This document shows, piece by piece, positions 34,323-45,600 of a stretch of DNA of 64,000 bases; position 1 is the stretch's first letter, and the number at the start of each line of letters is the position of its first letter. The stretch comes from Zhengitettix transpicula (taxonomy: Eukaryota; Arthropoda; Insecta; Orthoptera; Tetrigidae): the NCBI GenBank assembly GCA_037074705.1, contig CM073592.1, positions 24,338,629-24,402,628 on the forward strand, given 5' to 3'. The notes below the pieces were generated by a model. It was not told the DNA's origin. It did no database searches and was given only the letters and a program-made list of their open reading frames with translations. A program made the translations under genes and the position numbers.

Positions 34323-37300
34323 TTTAGACGAACTTTAATGCGTAGTGTAATATATATTGTTTTATATACCAGAAAATATTTGTTATTAATTAAATTATTT
34401 CGCATATTTCTTCAATTTCGGAGTTTTAGATTAATAACTTATTTTCCCTCGTAGTATCTGAATTCGTGAGATCCAACCGCTGACTAAAATAAAGGAGTTT
34501 TTAGCAAGCGAAGAGTAAGATAAATTTTTAAGTACCAAGCATCACGAAGAGAAAATTTTAAGGTATCTCATAATTTATAACGATAAATTTAACTTTCAAG
34601 TTAAGGTTTATTATTATTATGATTCTTCAGTTAGGTTATTCCTAAATCCTTTCCTTCAAAAAAAAATAACATTACGGTGGATGTACTTGTGGCTTTATGT
34701 AATAAAAAATCTATAAGTTTTTAAGTGATTTTTTTAAGTAATTTTTTTCTTAAGTTGTGGAATTAAGTTTTGGTTATAATAATTCTCAGTTTCAAAAAAT
34801 ATATAAATAACCGCGAATAAATAAAATATTCACAGCCTGGACAAACGTCTGAAATTGCGAAAGTGTTATAAACTTTTTACACTATCTTCATTGCTGCTGT
34901 CTTCCTTCAAAAACCATATTCTATTTAAAATATTTGAGTATTTTGAATCAACGTAACAAAACCGCAGCTCTGAGATTTTTCCAGTGTTTTAAGATCAGTT
35001 TTCGTTTATTACGAATAATATGGTTCATGACGGAAATTGATTAATAATTTTTGTTTATCAAGGAAGTTAAACTGCAGCCAATATCTTCAAATATTTAATG
35101 TTCTTAAGTTTTTAATTACAGCTAATTTTAATAATCCCAATAAACTTCTCGACTCCGTCATGATTAACGAAGCCGTGTTAGTTATCTACATTGAACTTTG
35201 GAGCCTGCTAAAAATAATTTTCTGTCTCCCTTTCAGATTAATAACTTTGGGAAAGAAAATGTACAGTTTATCTTAGTGAAGCAAAAAAGAAAAAAAAGTT
35301 TGACCGATTAGTTTGAGTTACAAACTTGCTACATTAACATGGATTCTTTTACAATGAATTGCTAATGTGATTAAGAAGACAGCCCCTTCCGTCAGTTTTT
35401 GCGTAACGAGGACGTTCGAGATTATGCAAATGAACGAAAAATTTCTGAATTTTAAACTACGTAATACTAGTAGCACAAGGACAGTGGAGATGGTTTATTA
35501 TGAAAAATGGAAAGGATAGAGATTTATTAGTTTAATAAGACTTCATGAAAAAAAAATTTCCCTTTCCACCTCTAAATTCACAGTAAACTTAGTTTAGTAT
35601 AATTAACGTTTGAGGTGTATTTTATATTATTCAAATTTGTGTTATAAGCGTATTTTAATAGACTAAACATTTTCCACCCTAGAAGGTCAATTAGTAGCAA
35701 TGGGGTTCCATGGGACTTGGACGACTGCATTTAGCTCTGGAATGTTCAAGTCCAATTGCAGGGGTGGCTCACTATCACGCGGGATCTACCTGATTAGGGA
35801 CCAATGGTCTAAGTGATTAGGGACCATTGGGAGACTGCAATTATTACGCGGAAGGGCCTGAATCAAGTAGCGGAAGACCTGACTGGCGGGGAGGGGGACG
35901 ACGTCAAGAAGCCGATGACCGCCAATTCCCAGGTAAAACGATTGGGAAATATTTTGAGGAAAAGATTTATGCTGTGTTCGTTACGTTTCCGTCGTTCACG
36001 AAGGAACATAATGCCGTTGAAGGACGACGTCGGCTCGAAAAGGAAGGATTGTAAGAGTTTACAATATTGCAGGCAAAGTTATACAGAAATGACACGAAGT
36101 TGTCTAAAAATACAGAATGTCATATACAATTATTAATCAGTTATTTACTTTATCGATATATTTCTTGCAGGTTTTCAACACTTCCAGAAAAGACTCGTCA
36201 GTCAATACAGGTTCCAAGTTTTACCTATTCAGAAGCTAAAGGGGCAACACCGCAAAAGACGTAAGATACAACGAACTTACCGCAAATCCTTATAATTTAC
36301 AACGCTGCACCGATTTGAGTATATATTTTTTACGTCAGAATAAAAAAATCATTGTTTCTTTAAGTCAACTTAAGTCAGTATTATTATATTAAATATGTAG
36401 GAGGTTGCAGTCATCAGTATTGGAGTAAAAGTGGAAATTATGCTGTTTTAAATAAAGCAATTAATGTTGTTATCCTCATATTAAGAAAGTTCCTCTGTAT
36501 AAATATTTAATAAAAAATCGAATTCAGTCTGCATTCATTAAAATAAATAATTTAAATAATATATCCGTCTGATCCAGAACAACTGTTGATCAACTATTTG
36601 TAATTTTTCTTATTATCTTATTCTCCGAGAGTTAAAGCTCGAGGTAACTTAATTTACATATTGATTTTGTAGCTAGAATCAAACAGAACAATTTTCTCCA
36701 AGACGTTACAAATGGAACCAAGCAATTTAGGAAATTAAAACTAAATCATTTCAAATGAGCAAACGAGTAGGAGCCATAAAAATAATTCTCGCAGTTAGCC
36801 GTATAAATTTTGGGAACGTAGAAGGCAGAGTGAAACACTTGTTCGCATCTGGGATTGTCATTAACTAAAGGCTTGAATTAAAAAGAAAGATTGAGAGTAA
36901 TTTGTGGAGAAAATTACCTTTTGTTAACAGAACTCTCGGCTTGCGTATCGTGAACTCTGAAAAGGATGTAAAAAGATATCCAGAGTATCGGAACGCAGAT
37001 TTAACAAGCTGCTAATATTTAGAATACAATAACGGTAAAGTTCATTAGGCGTTCAAAAAAAGTAGTGAAGGATATCAAAATTGAACCTCATAAACTTTGG
37101 AAACCTCCATACACTAAGGAGTACGTAAAAAAAGTAGACATTGTCACGTGAATAAATGGTTAATCTTAAGACATCCGAAGAACACGTTGAAGATTCTGGG
37201 AATTTTATGAGGGTAAAAATTATAGAAAAGCTGGAGTCGACATTGGAAAAGTTATTTAATCATGTAGGAAGTATTATAAACGATGTAAACCGTGAAAAAT

Positions 37301-38904
37301 GTTGTTATAATCACTTAGTAATATTTGGTGGTAGTGGTATAAATGTTTTCATTGTCAATTACGTAGGGCTTCTTTCAATTTTAATATATATTTCTTTTGC
37401 AACTATTAGAAATCCATCCATCTATTAAAAATTCACGTTTAATTGGATAAACCTGAATAAATATTTAATGAGGCTGTTTGCTAGACAGTTTGAACAAAAT
37501 AAAAGGAAATTTGGCCTAACAGGTTTCAATGATTTTTCAAATTTGAGCCGTGGTACAACGTAGGTTATTTAGTTATCCAAATTTCAAGTGAAATATGTTT
37601 CAGAAAATATTTAATTTAATTTTTGACTACGAACAACTGCATGTCATTGGATTAATAATACATTCTTTGGAAACAATATTGATAATTTTTTATATACGAC
37701 TTAAATGCATTTACTTCGGATTGATAACACTTGAGGACACTTGAGACTTTTATAAATTGTAAGTGAAGGATCAGGATTCCAATAAAAAAAGTATTAAATT
37801 ACAGTAAAATATAAAATATAAATGCAGTCCTGCTGATGTGTAAATTATCGATTTTTTTCCTCCTACGATCTATAGTGATAGTAAAATATATATAAAAAAT
37901 TTCCAGTGACAGTAGTGCCTCTGTTGTTAAAAAATGAAGCTAACAGTTGGAATAATATAATATCGTAAATATTTTTGCGATTAATTTTATTTAATGATTA
38001 ATTTTTATCCCTTTGGATTATACGTAAATGCAAAGAGAAAAAAGTGAAATAGAGGATCTAATATTAGATTAGTAATAGGAGAATGTATAAAAATAGAAGT
38101 ATGGTTGGAACAAATAAAAATGAAGTATAGAATCTTAAATCGTCAATACGTCAATCCTTTGCAGACAAAAATGTAATATTTTCGGAGAACGTCAGAAGTG
38201 ATTTTCGTTTACAATAAATTAGTGAACAATTTTGTTTCATGTGATGAAGTGTTGAGATCTGATAGCTCAAAATGTATGTTCTTGTAAATGTTGAGGGATC
38301 CTAGATAAAGACCCCCCCACTGAATATTACTTTTTTTTTTATGACTGACTAAGCCTGAGTCGGGAAATATTTCACGTGTTTTTTTTTTTTGTTCGTGTGT
38401 TTCCGCTTCTAATAAAGTCAGCAATTCTACAAAACACATAATTCACTTGCATGTAGACACGCTCCATTAACACTGTGCGATGCTATCGGCAGTTCATAAA
38501 ACAACATAAATGCTCAGTTAGTTACACGAGCACACAAAATCCTCTGTGTTCGTGCAGGACTGGGAAATTTCCGTGCCTCCATTATGCATCCGTACTATTC
38601 CAACCTCGATAAATTAAGCTGCAAGAGGTAAAACTCGCTGACTACCGAACGAAATACTTGTAGTTATCTCACGGGTTTGTTACACAATCCATACAATTGG
38701 CAATTATGCTTGGCGAATTAAATGGAAAAGCCCAACATCAGGAAAAGGTCGTTAAATAATGCTCGAAATACGTAATAAGTGATATTGAAACGTATTAACA
38801 TGTTACAGGACGTTTCACAATGAGAGAAAGTAGAAGGTTACTGTAATATAATATTTTAGTTGCATTATGTTAAATAACTTTATTTTACAACTAATGTTCC
38901 AAGT
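34323..38904. other. Long non-coding stretch
   Basis: Predominantly AT-rich with no supported exon except the weak candidate at 35813-35933. The open frame at 37156-37428 (90 codons) has no recognised motif and no flanking splice signal that I can defend. Confidence 0.45.
35813..35933 (+). other. Exon-like GC-rich segment of unknown identity
   Basis: A GC-rich island in AT-rich DNA carries two overlapping open frames (starting at 35813 and 35827). It ends at CCCAG|GTAAAACG, a plausible splice donor at 35933/35934. Just upstream TGATTAGGGACCA occurs twice, at about 35789 and 35815. Neither frame shows a domain I recognise, and no matching acceptor or neighbouring exon is evident. Confidence 0.2.
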
Positions 38905-39075
38905 TAGGTGAGCAAGAAAAAGTGAAAAGAGGCAAAGAAATGTAAAAAAGAAAAGAAAAGAAAACAAGACAAACAGAGAAATAGAGGAAGGGTGCAAGAA
39001 ACAAGTTTTTCTTGTTTTCTTTGGTTTTATTTGTTACTTTTCTTTGCCTTTTTTCATCTTTTCTTGCTCACTCCG
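38905..39075. repeat. Imperfect inverted repeat, arms about 65 bp
   Basis: GTGAGCAAGAAAAAGTGAAAAGAGGCAAAG (abridged) on the left is mirrored by CTTTGCCTTTTTTCATCTTTTCTTGCTCAC on the right, with a spacer of about 35 bp. The arms are purine-rich on one strand and diverged at several sites. Probably a fold-back or MITE remnant. Confidence 0.7.
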
Positions 39076-40364
39076 AAACAATGGATTAATCTAAATAATA
39101 ATGTTACCTGACCATTATCAACAAATTTCCAGAAATGTTACAAGGATTGGATTATATTATTTCTAAAAAAAAAGTATATGAAAGATTAAAAGAATTTAAA
39201 TATATAAAAATATGGAGACAGGTCCTGCTATAAAAGAAACTGTGACAGACAAATGACAATTACGAAACATCATATTTACGTGAAAGAAATTATATGGAAC
39301 ATTTATTTTTCGTCTACTATCGTCATTTATAATCAGTTTCAGTTTTCTCATCAAACACTTAAAGGAATTATCCATGTATTTTCGTCACTGTCAAATTATT
39401 TTACACTTCCCTGTAAAATTAAGAGAAAAGTGTTGCCAATTTTATAGTTTAGCTGTAGTTTCGTCTACAGGTTGCACCGGCACCTATTAAAAATATAATA
39501 ATGTTGGTAGTTGCTCCGGCGATGTGATAGAAGCTCTGGTAATGTAAATATAGTTGTTTAGTTGTTGATAAAACTGTCTGGTTGATTGTTTTTTTATTAA
39601 CGATGTTTTCTGAATATAAAAATAAAAAATTGAAAAACTGAATCTATTAAATTCACGGCACAAGGTATTTACAAAAAAAAATACTATACCTTGCTGTGGA
39701 TTTCGCCAATTTCGACATTGGAATAAACAACGCCATGTTTTAAAATATATATCAAAACGAATTATTAATTATATTTTACAAATATAAAGAGAAAATAATG
39801 CCGGTGGTAAATTACGTAACGTTGTTAAATGATTTAATACGAATCTGAAACATCATCACAATTTAAATTACAACGTGTTAGTACTTCCATATTTATAATA
39901 AAATTCTGTTTCAATAAAATACAGGGAATAATCTAATTGTTATTTAAAATTTTCCTCCCTGCATTTCCTGCTCATTTAAATTTTGTGTTTTGCTGGAAAC
40001 GCAATTTACATAATTCTTTTATAATGCGGTTGTAATTACGGTCAATACTGGCTGTAAAATAGACGCAGTTATAAAAGTCCTATTTTATTATTTTGCAACG
40101 ACCCTGACGCAAATTTTACTGTGTTATGTTCGGGAAAAAAATTAACACACAAATAATTAATTTTTGAGCCAAAAAAAATTTTTTTTTTAATTCTTAGAGG
40201 AGGAGTAAAATCAGCTTTGTAATTTTTATTATATGAAATATGCGGAATTTTAAAGTTTCAACTGCTCTCGACATTATTTAAAAATTTCTTTAACTCAGGA
40301 TGCATAATAATTTTTCTCCGCTTATTACGAAACATTTTCAACGAGTTTTAAGCTTCATTATTAT
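39076..40364. other. AT-rich non-coding stretch
   Basis: Nothing recognised. Confidence 0.5.
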
Positions 40365-40866
40365 ACATCGGTCTTCGGGTTGTTGGGCCACGTACGGTTT
40401 CGGCGTTACTGCCAACGTTTCGCTAGTTGTCACCAAGCTTTTTATCAAGGCTTTGGTCTTGATGGTCACTGCCCTTATATGGACATCTGGAAACACGGTG
40501 ACCTTGAACGCCAGATGTCCATATAAGGGCGCTGGCGAGCAAGGCCAATTAGCCATGGCCAAGCCTTGCTGGTCAGTGCCCTTATATGGACATCTGGAAA
40601 CACGGTGACCTTGAACGCCAGATGCCCATATAAGGGCGCTGGCGAGCAAGGCCAATTAGCCATGACCCAGCCTTGATGGTCAGTGCCCTTATATGGACAT
40701 CTGGAAACACGGTGACCTTGAACGCCAGATGTCCATATAAGGGCGCTGGCGAGCAAGGCCGATTAGCCATGGCCCAGCCTTGATAATGCTTGGTGACAAC
40801 AAGCGAAACGTTGGCAGTAACGCACGTGGCCCAACAGCCCAAACGCCGATATATAATAATGAAGCT
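40365..40866. mobile_element. Inverted-repeat element with three 107-bp tandem units (family D)
   Basis: Outer arms of about 80 bp (40365-40445 and 40785-40866) are inverted copies containing GGGCCACGT and CGTTACTGCCAACGTTTCGC. Between them lie three head-to-tail units of 107 bp beginning at 40472, 40579 and 40686. The arm sequence GCGAAACGTTGGCAGTAACG is of the kind seen at ends of Penelope-like elements, but no coding remains, so the class is uncertain. Open frames on both strands here repeat with the units and are not genes. Confidence 0.7.
40472..40743. repeat. Three perfect or near-perfect 19-bp hairpins
   Basis: Each 107-bp unit contains CCCTTATATGGACATCTGG, a 20-nt loop, and the exact complement. 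Arms of unit 1 are 40472-40490 and 40511-40529. Units 1 and 3 are perfect, unit 2 has one mismatch. Each loop carries TGACCTTGA (40499, 40606, 40713), the complement of TCAAGGTCA. Confidence 0.95.
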
Positions 40867-41849
40867 ACGTCGGCCACGAAAACGTTCTGTTATTTTATAA
40901 AGGATTTTAAGCATTTCATTTCACACTGTCCTCTGAACGTTCTCCGGACCTTACGGCATATTATTTTAAAAATATTTATTGAAAATTTACTTCCTTAAAA
41001 AATAATTAGATTGAAATTTGACGACCACACACAGAAAATTATTATTATCGTTTTTACTTTACTTTACGTTGTAGAAAAAACACTTTTTCGACGTAAAAAG
41101 TACCTTTTTATTTTGGCGACAGTCAAATGGTTTTTGTTCTTAAAAATTAAAAATACCTGATAATGTAATATGTAAATAAAATTTACTGACGTTAGAAATA
41201 ATTCAATTAAAATTGACGTATGGTTCCTCGTCTCGTACCGGTTCAAAATTCACTAAACAGATTGCGTACTACATTCGTTGTTATAAACACGTTGTTATCA
41301 AAGTCACAATGAGATTTACGTATTTGAGTATCGGTGAACGTTTTGAGTGTTGAGCGCGTGTGTAAAGCTAATATTTAATGACGTTGCCATTATGACTGAT
41401 GAACACGCGCAGCCAACGAGAATATATATATACAGAGAGAGAGAGAGACAGAAACGTAAATGTTAGAATATAACAACAGATCACGCCACAACCACACGCA
41501 CTTTGTCTCTGAAACTTCTGGTTAATGTTTACCGGAGAGAGTAGCGTTTGCTGTCGAATAAAATGATAGTCTAGTTCCATTAGTATGAAACTCATCCTCG
41601 AGTTTAAAGTGGCGCACAACGTCCGAAATCAACTGAATTTCATCAAACCGAAATATGAGTAGAAAATTTTATTTTTCTTTGCAGAATTTTATTTAATTAA
41701 CCTTTCATTTTTGTTTTAATCTTATTCTTAAGTAATTTTAGCCTAAAAAAGTTTGTGACATTTAATGGAACTGCTGTTTCTTGAAATTAATATGAGCGAA
41801 ACTTAATTTATAATCAATTTTCATTACAGAACAGAAGAATCTAAGGGTA
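40867..41849. other. Non-coding; short GA microsatellite
   Basis: AT-rich with a GA run near 41436-41449. No exon supported. Confidence 0.5.
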
Positions 41850-42130
41850 TCAGAGATCAATTTTCTCTCGCTGGCAGAACCTTTCCGGATAGACCGTCAG
41901 GGCTACCTTTGGGGATGCCTTCTCCTCTTTCCGTTTTTAACTAAGGTCCCCACAAGCCGAGGCACCTCGGCCTGTTTTGAGACGTGTATGTTCAGGGGTC
42001 ACACTCGTTGGGCACACGGTAAGAGTTGTTCTCTGTTCCCACTGGAACAGTCGGCCAACTGCCTCCTAAACTGGTGAAGGCACGGAGAAGAGCTGCGTCC
42101 CCACAGTAAATCCCTCACCCGCCATCGGAT
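41850..42130 (-). repeat. Dispersed repeat R1, 3' part
   Basis: Minus-strand match to the R1 3' half, from GGATTTACTGTGGGGACGCA to the CAGCGAGAG end. It overlaps in content with the R1 part at 42566-42836, so these are two copies or a rearranged one, with module X between them. Confidence 0.65.
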
Positions 42131-42134
42131 TATA

Positions 42135-42836
42135 GATTTATAGATAATGAAGGAAGAGAATCAATCCATTGCGTCTCTTATGCCTTTTTTTCTAAATGAT
42201 GTGTTTGTGGCTGATGAGATAAAAGACAGAGGTTAATAGTTCTATAAAAAACCAATTAATGTATTTAATGCTAATTTAATTTAAGGATTTTAATATAACA
42301 TTATGATTTTAACAGTAAAAAACTTTTATCTATATTTAACATTAGAATCACTGATAATTTTGAAACTTAAAATTGATTCGACCTGCTTGTACGTCTATTT
42401 TCATCTAAATTTTGTGTCGTACAGGCAGATAAAACCGTAGAAGTTTAAAGTTTGAAAATTTTTAAAAAAAATATTATCTGTAATCTATGTCAGTTATTAA
42501 TATTACATATATAATAGACTACTTTCAAGTGATAGTCTCTCTTTATTCTATTTATACTATTTTTACGCACGATTGAGATGTATACGGTAAGATTTGTCCG
42601 CTACTCCTTTTGGAATAGTCGGCCAGCTGTCTCCTAAACTGGTCGATGTACGGAGAAGGGAATGCTGCGTCCCCACAACAAACCCCTCTCCCGCCATCGG
42701 AAGGGCGTGGGACAAGTACCCAATGCCCAACCTACCTGATTCAGGTTTTTCTAGGGTTTCCTTGCATTTCTTTAGGCGAATGCCGGGTAGTTGCCACTAT
42801 GTGGATTACCCTCATGTAGCCTGTTACTCTAAAAAG
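42135..42836 (-). repeat. R1 5' part plus module X, inverted copy of 25849-26645
   Basis: On the minus strand R1 runs from 42836 to about 42590 (with an internal deletion) and switches to X at CATCTCAATCGTGCGTAAAA, exactly as in the 25.8-kb copy. X continues to about 42140. The two copies face each other 16 kb apart. Confidence 0.75.
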
Positions 42837-42849
42837 GGGGGGGGGGATC

Positions 42850-43277
42850 AGAAAGACTTTTATTAATGTTGACCAACCTGCATCAAATATCTGGAGTAGG
42901 GATTTCATTAGTTGAGCATTAAAAAGCGATTCACAATTATTTTAAAATTCCATTTAACGTTAATTATTCGATTCCATAAATCTTTGAAATGTTAAGTTGA
43001 GATTGTCATTCAATCCGGGTTAAACAAAACCGTTTACATATAAAACGATGATGACGTCATTTTGAAGAAATGAATTATCAGTGACGTTGTTTCCGACAGT
43101 TTTCTAAGGTGAAATATATTTTTTATCCACTTTTGTTTGATAAGTCTTGTCTTTGTCGAGTCTAAATAAAACAGAGCCGTCGGAAATTTCAAGTCAGCTG
43201 TAAGAGTTTCTCCGAGACCACGAGACGACGTTGAATATGAATGACTCAGTGTAGATAAAACCTTAAAGGCTACTCAC
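42850..43277. other. Non-coding, downstream intron side of the Dscam-like exon
   Basis: AT-rich; no second exon or repeat recognised. If the exon is transcribed on the minus strand, this is the start of its downstream intron. Confidence 0.5.
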
Positions 43278-43409
43278 GTGTATAACGGGAGAGGAAATCC
43301 CTGTGCGGCGCAAGGAAGTTCCGCAGGCTCCCTGTATTTAACCTGGACATGACTCCTTGAATCCGTCACACGAGGAGGCACCGAACTCTGCGGGTCAGTC
43401 ACCATCAAC
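43278..43409 (-). CDS. Dscam-family immunoglobulin-domain exon (exon-6-type)
   Basis: Dscam proteins are neuronal and immune cell-surface receptors made of Ig and fibronectin domains; in arthropod Dscam1 several Ig halves are encoded by alternative exons. The 132-bp exon has a strong acceptor on the minus strand (TTCTGTTATAATTTTAG|G) and a consensus donor (TACAC|GTGAGT). It encodes LMVTDPQSSVPPRV, then LPCAAQGFPLPLY. These are the V-T-D/E-P...S-V-P-P interdomain linker and the B-strand Cys with A-Q-G-F/Y-P-x-P that mark the first half of a Dscam Ig3 domain. The first base completes a codon and two bases spill into the next exon, so length is a multiple of three. The domain's partner Trp would lie in the next exon, which is not found. 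Orthology to Dscam1 versus a paralogue is undecided; a lone exon in long introns favours a paralogue. Confidence 0.72.
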
Positions 43410-44229
43410 CTAAAATTATAACAGAACAGAAAGTCACATCTCCGAGGTAATACAACAGAAGTTACGTGAGAAGCGTCACCTTGCATTCGAATTCCCGTCA
43501 ATTTTGAATCATGGAGATTGAGCGATAAAAAAAATTGAAACTCACTGACTTTAAGTAATTATTTCATTATCACATAACAATTATAAATCAAATTTTGATA
43601 ATTTCTGCTTAAAATTTTTCTATCCTGTTAACAACAAATGCGTCAGATTTCCTGACGGTAAAATTGATCTGACACTTGCTTTTGGAAGGACATTTTCACT
43701 CAAGGTTCCGTTGGATGAATTATCGGCGAGAACCTTCGACTGGAAGGTCTGGAACAATGCCGACGGAAGAACTTTTAGTGGGCAAAAGTGGTGGTTTGAT
43801 GTCGCCAGGGAAACAATTAGAGTGATAATGAGTTAGTTTGACGATTAAAGAATAAGCGGTATGGCGTGGAAAAATCAGTGGGAGTTAATGCTTGACTATT
43901 AAATATTAGAAGCGGAAGTGGATTTGTGCACTAAGAATAAACTGGCCAGCTCTTTCAACGTCTTTCTAGCCACCACCTCCAGCCGGCCAAATTCTAGGAA
44001 ACTGCCCGTAGGTCGACTAAAGACGAGTAACATAAACGTGGTTAACTATTTGTCAGTTTTGAAAATCCGACCACAGTTGAGGCCAAGAATTGAGTACTAC
44101 AAGAATAAACTACAATTTCAATGCTTAATTGTTACATATTTTTATTATTATTCTATTTAATGACTATTAGAAATAAATTGATGTTAAGTATTAAATATCT
44201 GAATCCAATTTATTTTTCTTTTAATAATA
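43410..44229. other. Non-coding, upstream intron side of the Dscam-like exon
   Basis: No other Ig-like exon could be found. An 80-codon frame at 43918-44160 lacks recognisable features. Confidence 0.45.
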
Positions 44230-44234
44230 ACAGT

Positions 44235-44450
44235 ATCCTATGTTCCACGTCTCAAACTAAAAATTTCACTTTCCCTCTCTATATTTCTACCTGCACCACG
44301 TGGGAAAGTTTCCAGATTCCATTTGCGTGCCCCTTGCTCTGTGGCTTCATGCAATTTTTATGCGCTCCTTCCCGCAGTTGCAGCTCATTCATGCAGTTTA
44401 TCGAGGTGACCATTCGACTGGACTTCGATTTACACTAATTAAATTGCTGG
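44235..44450 (-). repeat. Conserved block R3, copy 1
   Basis: The minus strand contains CAATTTAATTAGTGTAAATC, GATAAACTGCATGA, GGAGCGCATAAAAATTGCAT and GCACGCAAATGGAATCTGGA. The same blocks in the same order occur on the plus strand at 62480-62690. Sequence between blocks has diverged. Function and class are unknown. Confidence 0.65.
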
Positions 44451-44699
44451 AGGTAACAGAAGTCGATTTTTCGGGTTTATGAGGTTCCTTTAATATTAAA
44501 AAAAAATAACCAAGAAGATGTAAAAGATTGTATTTAGTTATAAATCTTCTGTCTAATAATATCTTTAATTTCCTTATAGTCGTTTTTTAAATATAGTTTA
44601 ACATAAAATTTCAGATACATATCAACGATAATTTGTCAGACTTACGATGCAAATAGACATCTTGTTAAAGTCTTGATTTACTTAAATGAATCTTTAGAA
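44451..44699. other. AT-rich spacer
   Basis: Nothing recognised. Confidence 0.5.
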
Positions 44700-45600
44700 A
44701 CATTTTCACGGTTAAGCACCAGCTTCAGATATCTCGATGTTGACGTTTCTGCGGTCGTTCTCCGCCTCTGTCTTCAGACTGTGTCGCTGCGTGACGTGTG
44801 CGTCGTATTTATAAGGTCTAAGTCTCCATGCTGCGATCTGATTGGCCGTTGAGGATCGCCTGACCACGGTGTCAAGGACACATGTTTTGCCACGTCGCGT
44901 AAATATTTGGATTCCAAGCGTTACTGATTTGGAAGGCGGAGACTTTGTTGAAAATATTGTTATGTATTTTAATATCTATGGCTAGCAGAATCACACTGTC
45001 GAGCCACTTTTCAGCCTGTTTTACTTTGGCAGTGTCCGAAAAACCGCATGTCGTGTCCTGTCATAAGAGCTTGTGAGGTTGTTTTAGACGAATATAACTT
45101 TCGTTTTTAATGCAGCGTTGTTCGATGGTCCTCAAAGTTTGTCCGATGTATTTTCGGCCACAATTACAAGGAATCATGTTACCCCCAGCAGTTTTTAGGC
45201 CAATCTAATCTTTTACAGAACCCATAATCTGTCTTATTTTGCTCTGTGGGCGAAAAACTGTCTTTATATTGTTTTTCTACCAATCTCGTGTCAATCTTTG
45301 ACGTTGTTGGCCCAGCATACGTAAGGATAGCTAAGTCTATGGGATCCAACTCAGGGTTTCTCTTCTTCTTCATATTCCTAAAAGCCTCGTCAATTTCCCT
45401 TTGAGAATATCCGTTTTTAATGAACGTACGCCGGAGCCAAACTATCATTATCTGAAATTGAACGTGCTCTTTGTAGAAGGGTTTTTAATACCGTTTTCTT
45501 CTGCGCTGGGTGATGGAAACTACTAGCATTCAATGCCATTATCCTCACGCATTTGTCTAAGAGCTCTGCGTTCTTCCAATATAATATTAGGTTTATCTGT
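44700..45600 (-). mobile_element. Penelope-like element, family C, minus copy
   Basis: On the minus strand the element runs from the linker behind the reverse transcriptase (about 45560) through the GIY-YIG nuclease (about 45190-45090) and a 3' region to the terminal CTGAAGAC...GAAACGTC motif (44777-44742). It is 5'-truncated and frameshifted at several sites. A second copy in opposite orientation follows at 45600-46010. Confidence 0.75.
45090..45560 (-). pseudogene. Penelope-like protein remnant: RT-endonuclease linker and GIY-YIG domain
   Basis: Successive frames read NASSFHHPAQKKTVLKTLLQ, then WLRRTFIKNGYSQREIDEAF (open frame 45179-45448), then GNMIPCNCGRKYIGQTLRTI. These are the H-H-P-x-x-Q-K/R...L block, the K-N-G-Y-S-x-x-x-I block, and the nuclease start with its Cys-x-Cys and Y-I-G-Q-T core known from Penelope-like elements. 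The frame changes twice, near 45450 and near 45180, so the gene is broken. The reverse-transcriptase domain itself lies outside the retained part. Confidence 0.75.

Noticed and set aside
40300..40914. Five overlapping frames with repeated peptides such as SRCPYKG
   Set aside because: Products of the 107-bp tandem units and their hairpins; no start or splice context and no known domain.
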